A stretch of 5,619 nt of DNA, from assembly GCA_025351985.1 (NCBI GenBank), contig JANXUW010000624.1, positions 1-5,619 on the forward strand, written 5' to 3'. The DNA is from Pseudolysobacter sp. (lineage in GTDB: Bacteria; Pseudomonadota; Gammaproteobacteria; Xanthomonadales; Rhodanobacteraceae). Made by a program: the position numbers and the translations under genes. Below the pieces are notes generated by a model, which ran no database searches, was not told the origin of the DNA, and saw nothing but the letters and a program-made list of their open reading frames with translations. Below, one piece after another: positions 1 through 5,600 of this stretch (positions are counted from its first letter, which is position 1; every line of letters starts with the position of its first letter).

Positions 1-674
1 GTTTTGCGAGCGTCGCTGAACAACTGTTCGTGCATTCCCCCTTCCCGACGGTGGCGACAGACAGCGTGTTCTTTGGGCCAGACAGCTACCGCTTCGTCAG
101 CCTCATCCGACGCGCGCTAAAGGATTTGCAAAAACCCCAGACGCTGGTCGACATCGGTTGCGGTAGCGGGGTGGGCGGCATTGTCGCATCGCACCTGTTG
201 CCAGGATCAACCACTGTTTTGACGGACATAAATCCGCTAGCCCTTTCCTATGCGGGCATCAACAGCGCACTAGCTCGCTGCACGGGTGTTTCGCTTTGCC
301 AAAGTGATGTCCTGCGCGACGTGTACGTGGACCCCAGCGTGATTATTTCGAATCCCCCCTACATGTGGGATGCGCGCGCGCGCAGCTATCGTCATGGCGG
401 TGAATGTATGGGGTCGGAATTGTCTGTTCGCATCTTGCATGAATCGATGGAGCGACTGCGTTCAGGCGGTCGGCTCGTGCTCTACACCGGCACGGCGATC
501 ACGCACGGCGAAGATCATTTTTTGTCCTGCGCCAGCGATGTGCTGAAGACTTTTCGCTGCAGCTATACCTACGAGGAAATCGACCCTGATGTCTTTGGTG
601 AGGAGCTGCTTCAACCCGGTTACGAAAGTGTCGAGCGTATTGCCGCTGTCGCCATTGTTGTTACCAAGAATTAA
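1..674 (+). CDS. Class I SAM-dependent methyltransferase (HemK/PrmC-like NPPY type), 5' end outside the window
   Basis: The reading frame is open from the first full codon at base 3 and ends at TAA 672-674. A GTG at 30 could be read as a start, but the in-frame residues before it (FASVAEQLF) and the lack of a ribosome binding site suggest the gene begins upstream. Visible motifs are the SAM-binding glycine-rich motif I VDIGCGSGVGG (147-179), motif II LTDINPLAL (219-245) with its acidic residue, and the NPPY motif (351-362). NPPY is typical of enzymes that methylate amide or amino nitrogen, such as PrmC, or bases. A second conserved-looking stretch, YRHGGECMGSELSVRIL, follows, then the GGRLVLYTG strand. 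The substrate is not shown by the sequence. The gene ends 13 bp before the diiron oxygenase gene, so the two are probably co-transcribed. A role in modifying the same metabolite or a cluster protein is inference. An N5-glutamine methyltransferase of translation factors is a less likely alternative given the context. Confidence 0.85.
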   Translation, partial: FASVAEQLFVHSPFPTVATDSVFFGPDSYRFVSLIRRALKDLQKPQTLVDIGCGSGVGGIVASHLLPGSTTVLTDINPLALSYAGINSALARCTGVSLCQSDVLRDVYVDPSVIISNPPYMWDARARSYRHGGECMGSELSVRILHESMERLRSGGRLVLYTGTAITHGEDHFLSCASDVLKTFRCSYTYEEIDPDVFGEELLQPGYESVERIAAVAIVVTKN

Positions 675-676
675 CC

Positions 677-681
677 TGGAG
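677..681 (+). promoter_or_regulatory. Ribosome binding site fixing the oxygenase start at 688
   Basis: TGGAG lies six bases before ATG 688. The frame is also open upstream to a GTG at 589, but that start would overlap the methyltransferase by 86 bases and has no comparable site. Confidence 0.6.
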
Positions 682-687
682 TTTGTG

Positions 688-1578
688 ATGAATGCGTCTG
701 CCACAAATGTTACCCCGATTACCCGTGATGTCTCGGGATTTCATACACGCCTAAACGTTTTCAATGCTGATCGATTCAAACCGGGACGAGTTACCGACCA
801 TTGGGAGTGCGATACGCGCGATGCGCACTCACTTTCGTTGGAAGAAGGGCGGTTTCTCGAAAACGAGCGGGCAGCGGTTGCGGCGATCGCAGCAACCGCC
901 CCATCCGATGCCGACGGTTTCATGCACTGGTTCACGGACCTGCAGGATCATGGGCCGGGACAAAACGATCCGTTGTTTCCATGGCTTGCGGAACGCGCCG
1001 AATACGAGGAAATGCGCTGGTTTCTCAAGCAGGAAGTAGCGGGTGAAGCGGGTTTCGAAGACTTGGTTGCGCTGACTCAAGTGCGCTTTCCCACTGGGCC
1101 AAAACTTGAAATGGCGAGAAATTACTGGGACGAAATGGGCCGCGGTCATGAGCGTGGCATGCACGCGGGAATGTTGGAGGACAGCGCATCCGAGTTCAAT
1201 CTTTCGGCCTTGGCCACGGAGGACCTGTGGGAAGCGTTGGCACTCGGCAACCTCATGGCCGGCTTGGCGTGTAATCGACGCTATGCCTACCAATCAGTCG
1301 GTGCGCTCGGCGTCATCGAAATGACCGCGCCAAGTCGGGTGTCGCTGGTAAATCAAGGGCTGATTCGGCTCGGGGTCAGTGCCAAGGGACGTCAATATTT
1401 CCAGCTGCATGCGGGTTTGGACATTCGCCATTCGGAGGCGTGGAATCGGGAAGTAATCCGGCCCTTGGTTGCCGCGGATGGATCGCTCGCCAGATCCATT
1501 GCGGAAGGCGCTTTGATGCGACTGCGCGCGGGCGAACGCTGCTTTAGCCGCTATCGAGCGGAGCTCGGACTTAACTAG
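688..1578 (+). CDS. Heme-oxygenase-like diiron oxygenase (iron-containing redox enzyme family)
   Basis: This is a 296-residue protein resembling the Haem_oxygenas_2 / HDO superfamily (CADD, UndA, SznF, BesC). Those enzymes use a non-heme diiron centre and O2 for N-oxygenation, oxidative decarboxylation or C-C cleavage. The best evidence is HxxxDxxH in QLHAGLDIRHSEAW, giving His241, Asp245 and His248, with the same spacing as the C-terminal ligands of CADD. Glu211 in GVIEM and His159 in the family-like stretch NYWDEMGRGHERGMH lie where the other ligands are expected. Glu149 or Glu155 could complete the set, but that assignment is inference. The family-like segment MRWFLKQEVAGEAGFEDL (109-126) precedes them. 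No signal peptide or membrane helix is visible, so it should be cytoplasmic. ATG 688 is preferred to GTG 589 because of its ribosome binding site. It follows the methyltransferase by 13 bp. The substrate is unknown; a free amino acid or arginine derivative is a guess from the neighbours. Confidence 0.88.
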   Translation: MNASATNVTPITRDVSGFHTRLNVFNADRFKPGRVTDHWECDTRDAHSLSLEEGRFLENERAAVAAIAATAPSDADGFMHWFTDLQDHGPGQNDPLFPWLAERAEYEEMRWFLKQEVAGEAGFEDLVALTQVRFPTGPKLEMARNYWDEMGRGHERGMHAGMLEDSASEFNLSALATEDLWEALALGNLMAGLACNRRYAYQSVGALGVIEMTAPSRVSLVNQGLIRLGVSAKGRQYFQLHAGLDIRHSEAWNREVIRPLVAADGSLARSIAEGALMRLRAGERCFSRYRAELGLN

Positions 1579-1586
1579 CTGCGATG

Positions 1587-2915
1587 TCACCAATATCCCC
1601 ATCCTCGCATGGCCGCCGCATCGTTAGCGATCCAGCGATCGCCGATATCGATGCGATAGCGCATGTTTGGGACCACGACTTGACGCACGCGGGCGTAAGC
1701 AGCGTGCTGTGCAGTGGGGACGTCTATGCCGATGCCTGTCGCGACCAGCACATAACCCAGCGCGCCGGCAGTGACCAGCTGCCCCCCCTCGATGCGCACT
1801 TCACCAAAATGAAGGTGGTCGCGCTCCGCGGCGGCCATGGTTCCTTCGACAAAGATGGGGGCGCCTTTCGAAAGCTGCTCGTAGCCATATTCGTAAGGAA
1901 AGGGCGGAACCGTTACGACCACGCCTACCGCAAAACCGGGGTGCGTCTCAAAGCGTGGAGGGAGGGAGGCGTCCGTCATGAGGCGCAGTATCTCCTCCCA
2001 ACCGTTGACGTGGAGCGCATCGCAGATAGCGAAGCCGGGATAACCAAACCGGCAGGTAAACTCCAACGGCCACACTCCCTGCGCGTTGACGATAGTATTG
2101 AGGTTAATGTAGCCATGGTGACGCGCGGCGCGCAGTTGGGGTGCCAAGCGCGCGAGGGTGGATTCGAACAAAATCTCGGAGCCGCGATAGCTCACCACCG
2201 TTCCCATTTCGCCGGTGAGTTCACCCAAGTCTCCGGGGAAGAACCGCTTATGTTCCCAATCGATACACGCAGGGCGCAAAAACTCCTCCCCGTTGAAATA
2301 TGCGCCCACGCCCACTTCGACTCCGTGCACGAACTCCATCAGGACAAAGTTCGCAAGTTGGTCCACCGGCAGGCGTGTTTTTTCCAGACGAAGCATCGCG
2401 AGCACATCCCAGCCGTTGGTCATTTGTCCAACATAGTTGCGGGTGGACGCGGCGACGCCATCGCTCAATTTGTATACATAGCGGCCGGGCTTATCGGTCA
2501 AATAAGCGATCGCTGCGTCATAGTCGTCGAATGCGTGAGTGGGTGCTGTCTGCAATCCCATGTCTGCCATCACCGCCTGACCGAATGCGCGGTCGCGCTC
2601 CAGGCGGTCAGCGAACGCACTGCCGCCGACCACTCGGATGCCGCTGGCTCGCAGCGCATCGGCAGTATCTCCGAGGTCCGCGGTTTCGCAGATGACGATA
2701 CCGTCTGCCTCGCGGATCCACGGAATCTCGGTGCGCCAGTCATCGACGCGATCGATCATTCCAGCAAAAATATCGTGGGCATCGGCGTCGCCGACGAATA
2801 CGCGGACTTCATGCCCGTCCTGCGCGAGTCTCAGGTACATATCCCCGAGGCTACAGAAATCTCCCAAGCCCAAAAATCGCATACGTCGATACGTCCCGTT
2901 GTTCGTTGCTGGCAT
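1587..2915 (-). CDS. PurD-like ATP-grasp ligase, probably not the purine enzyme
   Basis: A protein of up to 442 residues with the whole layout of phosphoribosylamine-glycine ligase. It has an N-terminal nucleotide-fold-like region (GLGDF...GDMYL), a segment FGQAVMADMGLQTAPTHAF (111-129) like the PurD linker, and the ATP-grasp core with Lys149 (YVYKLSDG), Glu194/Glu200 (LMEFVHGVE), DWEHKRF (219-225) and GELTGEMG (231-238). A PurD-type C-terminal domain follows (GALGYVLVATGIG, 384-396). ATP-grasp ligases activate a carboxylate as acyl phosphate and join it to an amine. The Mg-binding E-x-N motif of PurD (EFNxRFGDPE) reads EFTCRFGYPG here, with Thr287 for Asn, and the PurD N-terminal glycine loop differs. 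The substrate is therefore probably not phosphoribosylamine plus glycine. The start is uncertain. ATG 2915 has AGG only one base upstream; ATG 2882, which gives the family-like N-terminus MRFLGLGDF, has a weak GGGA about 11 bases upstream. It is convergent with the oxygenase (8-bp gap) and divergent from the amidinohydrolase. Confidence 0.85.
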   Translation of the reverse strand: MPATNNGTYRRMRFLGLGDFCSLGDMYLRLAQDGHEVRVFVGDADAHDIFAGMIDRVDDWRTEIPWIREADGIVICETADLGDTADALRASGIRVVGGSAFADRLERDRAFGQAVMADMGLQTAPTHAFDDYDAAIAYLTDKPGRYVYKLSDGVAASTRNYVGQMTNGWDVLAMLRLEKTRLPVDQLANFVLMEFVHGVEVGVGAYFNGEEFLRPACIDWEHKRFFPGDLGELTGEMGTVVSYRGSEILFESTLARLAPQLRAARHHGYINLNTIVNAQGVWPLEFTCRFGYPGFAICDALHVNGWEEILRLMTDASLPPRFETHPGFAVGVVVTVPPFPYEYGYEQLSKGAPIFVEGTMAAAERDHLHFGEVRIEGGQLVTAGALGYVLVATGIGIDVPTAQHAAYARVRQVVVPNMRYRIDIGDRWIANDAAAMRGWGYW

Positions 2916-3021
2916 GCCTATCGTGCCACGCGATCAAGTAGCGCGTCTCTAATGAGCTTTTACCCCCCTGCTGGCCATTCCAGTGTGTGCCTGCCCGTCC
3001 TACCTTGCTAAAGGAATTGCG
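2916..3021. promoter_or_regulatory. Divergent intergenic region serving the ATP-grasp and amidinohydrolase genes
   Basis: These 106 bases separate two divergent starts, so they should contain promoters for both strands. I see no convincing -35/-10 pair on either strand and no clear operator palindrome. The role is inferred from position alone. Confidence 0.35.
3011..3015 (+). promoter_or_regulatory. Ribosome binding site fixing the amidinohydrolase start at 3022
   Basis: AAGGA lies six bases before ATG 3022. The frame extends to a GTG at 2983, but the residues between do not resemble the family and the family-type N-terminus begins at 3022. Confidence 0.65.
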
Positions 3022-3909
3022 ATGACTCAACGATCGCGTCTCTTGATGTGCCCGCCGCAGCATTTCAGCGTTCTATATTCCATCAATCCGTGGATGGATC
3101 AGGATCGCCCCGTCAACGTGAAGCAAGCCCACGCTCAGTGGCAAAATCTCGCGTCGGAAATTTCCAGACGCATGGATGTCGTAACAGTGGATCCGGATCC
3201 TGCCTGTCCTGATATGTGCTTCGTCGCCAACGCCGGATTCGTCCATGGCAACACGTTCGTGCCCAGTCGATTCCGCTATGCTGAGCGCCAAGTCGAAGAG
3301 GCCGGGTTCCGAGAATGGTTTCGCGCGGCCGGTTATCGATGTGTCGAGATAGAAGAGGACTGCTTTTTCGAAGGCGCTGGCGACGCGTTGTACGATACCA
3401 AACGGAATGTTGTCTGGATGGGTTCCGGCCCGCGCACCGATGCAAAGGCGGTTTATGAGCTAGCGGTTGCGACCAATCTGGATGTGCGTGGGCTGGAGTT
3501 GGTAGATGCACGCTTCTATCATCTTGATACGTGTTTTTGTCCGCTATCGACAGGGCATGTGCTCTACTTCCCGCAAGCGTTTTCCGAAGAATCGCAACGC
3601 GTTTTGGCAGCACGCATTCCTGCGTCCTCGCGCATTGTGGTGAGCGAAACCGATGCCTTAGGTCTTGCGTGTAATGCGGTGGATATTGGTACAGGCATTA
3701 TCGTCAACCATGCCACTCCTGAGCTGCGTTCTCAACTGGCCGCTGTGGGTCTTTCTACAACCATTGCGCCACTTGGCGAATTCTTGAAGGCCGGCGGAGG
3801 GGCAAAATGTTTGTGCCTACCGTTGCCGTTTCCCTCCAGCGATCGTTGGGGGTCGCGTCATCGTCGTTCCCACGGACCCTTTGAGCTGCGTTCGGGGACA
3901 AGCGTATGA
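3022..3909 (+). CDS. Arginine dihydrolase / dimethylargininase-type amidinohydrolase (ArgZ-like catalytic domain)
   Basis: A 295-residue guanidine-modifying enzyme of the five-bladed propeller superfamily that includes arginine deiminase, DDAH and cyanobacterial ArgZ/AgrE. From memory of ArgZ the catalytic residues align almost one-to-one: nucleophile Cys263 in GGGAKCL (ArgZ Cys264), His167 and Asp169 in FYHLDTCFCPL (ArgZ His168), and Asn70 in PDMCFVANAGF (ArgZ Asn71). That Asn is reported as important for converting arginine through to ornithine, CO2 and ammonia. Asp64, Glu117 and Asp121 (FFEGAGDAL) look like guanidinium-binding residues. The N-terminus LLMCPPQHF...INPWM is typical. ArgZ and AgrE carry a C-terminal LOR/SDH-like domain; here the protein stops about 30 residues after the catalytic Cys, in a tail unlike the family. 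Its stop overlaps the next start by ATGA, implying translational coupling. Arginine dihydrolase is my first choice; dimethylargininase or action on a modified arginine is possible. Confidence 0.88.
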   Translation: MTQRSRLLMCPPQHFSVLYSINPWMDQDRPVNVKQAHAQWQNLASEISRRMDVVTVDPDPACPDMCFVANAGFVHGNTFVPSRFRYAERQVEEAGFREWFRAAGYRCVEIEEDCFFEGAGDALYDTKRNVVWMGSGPRTDAKAVYELAVATNLDVRGLELVDARFYHLDTCFCPLSTGHVLYFPQAFSEESQRVLAARIPASSRIVVSETDALGLACNAVDIGTGIIVNHATPELRSQLAAVGLSTTIAPLGEFLKAGGGAKCLCLPLPFPSSDRWGSRHRRSHGPFELRSGTSV

Positions 3910-4424
3910 GCGCGCTGGCGCTAACTTTGAAAGATAGCCACGGTCGGCTCAGTGCGCTCGCTGAGGACATGCAAGATGTGCGACGGTCAGAATCTCGGAA
4001 GGAACTTCTTACTGCATTTATTGCGGAGTACATGCCCCAAGCACACGCGAGAAACGTAGTGTTGTATGCGGCCCTACTCAAGGTCTCAAAATGCGAGTGG
4101 GCGCATTCGTGTGCTCATCGCGGGCAAGTCCAGCAGCAGCTGATTCAAGAACTGTTGAAATATCTGCAGCTCAATCGTTTCATAGGCTCGGAACTATGGA
4201 CGGCGCAAGCTGCCGTGCTGCGCGAGTTGGTTATCGGCCATGCTACTGCAGAGCGAGAATCCCTACTTCCACGTCTGGACGACTGCTTTGATGAAGTGCA
4301 ACTCCATGATCTATGCGCCCGATATCAAGCAATGCGCGAAATTGGCGGCGTTTCGTTGTGGGGCTGGCCAAAAACGAAGTGGCGTCGTGCAGAGCGATCC
4401 TCTGAGGCAAGAAAAACTGCCTGA
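3906..4424 (+). CDS. Hemerythrin-like HHE-domain protein with an incomplete metal site
   Basis: A 172-residue, mainly helical protein with the histidine pattern of PF01814 hemerythrin HHE domains: LKDSH (His12), QAHARNVVLYAAL (His47), AHSCAHRGQVQQQL (His67, His71) and IGHATAERESLLPRL (His112, Glu116). Family members bind a non-heme di-iron centre and handle O2, NO or redox signals. The usual HxxxEE after the second histidine reads HARNVV, with Val51 and Val52 in place of the glutamates, so one bridging carboxylate is missing and the iron site may be altered or lost. The basic C-terminal tail (KTKWRRAERSSEARK) looks disordered. ATG 3906 overlaps the preceding stop by ATGA and has GGGGA at 3894-3898, seven bases upstream, so it is translationally coupled to the amidinohydrolase. 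Its function in the locus is unknown. It might supply O2 or iron, sense redox state, or catalyse a step. Assignment to the family rests on motifs only. Confidence 0.72.
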   Translation: MSALALTLKDSHGRLSALAEDMQDVRRSESRKELLTAFIAEYMPQAHARNVVLYAALLKVSKCEWAHSCAHRGQVQQQLIQELLKYLQLNRFIGSELWTAQAAVLRELVIGHATAERESLLPRLDDCFDEVQLHDLCARYQAMREIGGVSLWGWPKTKWRRAERSSEARKTA

Positions 4425-4534
4425 TGGGCGAGATGGCCTCATACGGACGTGCGCGGTGTTGTCTCATCTGATCTTGCCTCTCTTTCACGGACACCCGATT
4501 AAGCGATTCAATATCGCAAATTGAGGTAAGGAAG
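4425..4534. other. Gene-free spacer between the HHE gene and the IS relic
   Basis: I see no convincing gene, RNA or strong terminator here. A short inverted repeat (AGGCA ... TGCCT, about 4405-4424) overlaps the end of the HHE gene, but its five-base stem and lack of a T-run make it a poor terminator. With the relic and the next spacer this makes about 540 bases without an intact gene. Confidence 0.4.
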
Positions 4535-4860
4535 ATGCTCAAAAGGCAGACCGAAGGCAAGTAAATGGCAGCGGGTTAGTGCCGAGTTGAAGCAGTAAGC
4601 ACTGCTGCTCGCCGTGAAGGATGGCGTGCCGTCCGCGGCACGTGATCTGGAACCTCAACCGGCGCAGTTGTACGCATAGCGTGATAAGGCGCACCAGCAG
4701 GACAGCGAAGTGTAGCGACTGGCGCCATCGGAAGCGACACGGCTCAAGCGTGAAGTGGCGCGGCTGGAAGAGGAAAATGCCTTTCTAAAAAAGGCGGCGT
4801 ACTTCGCGAAGCAGCCGAAGACAGGTACGCGATGATGAAAAGGCACGATAGTCAGTATCA
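4535..4860 (+). pseudogene. Decayed IS3-family transposase orfA with a remnant of orfB start
   Basis: In the frame ending at TGA 4833-4835 the translation contains ALLLAVKDGVPSAARDL, QLYA*RDK and RLKREVARLEEENAFLKKA followed by YFAK. This is the helix-turn-helix and leucine-zipper pattern of IS3-family OrfA. Stops interrupt it at 4596 (TAA), 4677 (TAG) and 4713 (TAG). Their sequence context suggests CAA or CAG, TGG and CAG as the original codons. A GAGGTAAGGAAG leader precedes ATG 4535, but one extra base after ATG is needed to enter the orfA frame (SKGRPKASKW). Overlapping the end of orfA in another frame, YAMMKRHDSQY (4826-4858) resembles the first residues of OrfB, after which similarity stops. 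The other roughly 800 bp of orfB and recognisable terminal repeats are absent. The element is dead. Confidence 0.75.
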
Positions 4861-4930
4861 ACCTGCGATCGTTATCTCGTGGCCCAATGAAAAACGGGAC
4901 ATGGTTCCCGGCGGGTCCCGAGGTGTAAGG
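4861..4930. other. Unrecognised sequence between the IS relic and the hairpin
   Basis: There is no open frame with coding character. One weak inverted repeat, CGGGAC 4895-4900 with GTCCCG 4915-4920 (14-base loop), is the only structure seen. It could be leftover IS sequence, but I could not tie it to an IS end. Confidence 0.3.
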
Positions 4931-4958
4931 GAGAGACTGAGGAACACCTCAGTCTCTC
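4931..4958 (-). terminator. Perfect 12-bp hairpin after the glycine-zipper gene, probable terminator
   Basis: GAGAGACTGAGG (4931-4942) pairs perfectly with CCTCAGTCTCTC (4947-4958) around a four-base loop. The hairpin starts six bases beyond the stop codon of the minus-strand stress gene, as an intrinsic terminator would. The run after the stem on the minus strand (CCTTAC) is a poor U-tract, so termination may be weak, or the hairpin may protect the mRNA 3' end. It could work in either direction. Confidence 0.55.
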
Positions 4959-4964
4959 TGCAAG

Positions 4965-5498
4965 TCAGGCGTGCTTAACTGCCGGCGCGCTGGCTTCGGA
5001 ACCCGTAGAAATATCGTCCGCGTGATTGCGCTCAAAGATTTCTTTGGCAATACCACGCTGTTTCCCGTCTTCCGTATGCACCGAAATCAATATATTTCCA
5101 CTTTTGATTTTCTCGTCATAACGCTTGGCTTCAAATTCGGGAATGCCCATACCCACCAACGCGCCAACGACACCACCGGCCGCCGTGCCGACCGCCGCAC
5201 CGCCCAAAGCCGCCATGATGGGGCCTGCGGCGATGAAGGGACCAACGCCGGGAATGGCGAGCGAACCGATACCCGCAAGCCAACCGAGCGCCGCACCAAT
5301 GCCCAGTCCGGCGACGCCACCGGCAGTCGCCCCTTCGGGTGCCTTGGTATTGTGCTCATGGGCGAAATCCTTGGTGCCACGCTTATCGGGCAGTAGCGCG
5401 GAAATATCGTTGTTGGTGAACCCGGCAAGTTTCAGTTGCTCGACAATATTTTCGGCTTGGGAAACAGTTTTGGTCGTGCAATAAACTGAGGCTTTCAT
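4965..5498 (-). CDS. Glycine-zipper general-stress-type protein (DUF3341 / GSP17M-like)
   Basis: A 177-residue protein. Residues 1-50 form a small alpha/beta domain, MKASVYCTTKTVSQAENIV...LAGFTNNDISALLPD, of the type found at the start of 17M-like general stress proteins. The middle (about 55-120) is a run of Gly/Ala-rich hydrophobic helices, GLGIGAALGWLAGIG and ALGGAAVGTAAGGVVGALVG. These look like a glycine zipper that packs in or on the membrane. The end, IPEFEAKRYDEKIKSGNILISVHTED, returns to the alpha/beta fold. The frame is open upstream to 5615, but ATG 5498 is the start because AAGGAG (5505-5510) lies six bases before it and family-like residues begin there. Such proteins are usually of unknown biochemical role and stress-linked. 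It is divergent from a gene starting at 5601 and is followed by a hairpin. It is unlikely to belong to the left-hand locus. Confidence 0.8.
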   Translation of the reverse strand: MKASVYCTTKTVSQAENIVEQLKLAGFTNNDISALLPDKRGTKDFAHEHNTKAPEGATAGGVAGLGIGAALGWLAGIGSLAIPGVGPFIAAGPIMAALGGAAVGTAAGGVVGALVGMGIPEFEAKRYDEKIKSGNILISVHTEDGKQRGIAKEIFERNHADDISTGSEASAPAVKHA

Positions 5499-5504
5499 GG
5501 GAAA

Positions 5505-5510
5505 CTCCTT
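5505..5510 (-). promoter_or_regulatory. Strong ribosome binding site for the glycine-zipper gene
   Basis: Read on the minus strand this is AAGGAG, six bases before ATG 5498. It rules out the longer reading from 5615, whose extra residues resemble no protein I know. Confidence 0.75.
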
Positions 5511-5547
5511 GTGATTAATGTTCCTGATTCCCCATGAGTCGCATCCC

Positions 5548-5574
5548 ATGATACGCCGAGGGTAGACGCTGCAA
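5548..5574 (-). promoter_or_regulatory. Possible sigma-70-like promoter for the glycine-zipper gene
   Basis: On the minus strand TTGCAG (5569-5574) and TATCAT (5548-5553) match the -35 and -10 boxes moderately. The 15-base spacer is shorter than ideal, so this is a candidate only. An alternative stress sigma factor could be used instead. Confidence 0.25.
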
Positions 5575-5600
5575 CCTCCTGATGAGGTGGAGGAAGTGTC

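Noticed and set aside
829..1293. A 154-codon minus-strand open frame inside the oxygenase gene
   Set aside because: It is antisense to a well-supported diiron oxygenase and has no family features.
1584..3011. A 475-codon open frame on the plus strand opposite the ATP-grasp gene
   Set aside because: Its translation has no recognisable family features, it lies exactly antisense to a gene with clear PurD motifs, and its length is explained by codon bias of the minus-strand gene.
3113..3613. A 166-codon minus-strand open frame inside the amidinohydrolase gene
   Set aside because: It is antisense to strongly conserved catalytic motifs and its translation is Arg/Ser/His-rich, as expected of a shadow frame.
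4240..4524. A 94-codon plus-strand frame overlapping the end of the HHE gene
   Set aside because: No ribosome binding site or family features were seen, and most of it overlaps the HHE coding sequence.
4895..4920. Inverted repeat CGGGAC ... GTCCCG as a terminator or IS end
   Set aside because: The six-base stem, 14-base loop and lack of a T-run make a terminator unlikely, and no partner copy marks it as an IS terminal repeat.
4971..5396. A plus-strand open frame across the glycine-zipper gene
   Set aside because: It is antisense to a gene with a strong ribosome binding site and family-like sequence; its low-complexity Arg/Thr/Gly composition mirrors the glycine-rich codons.
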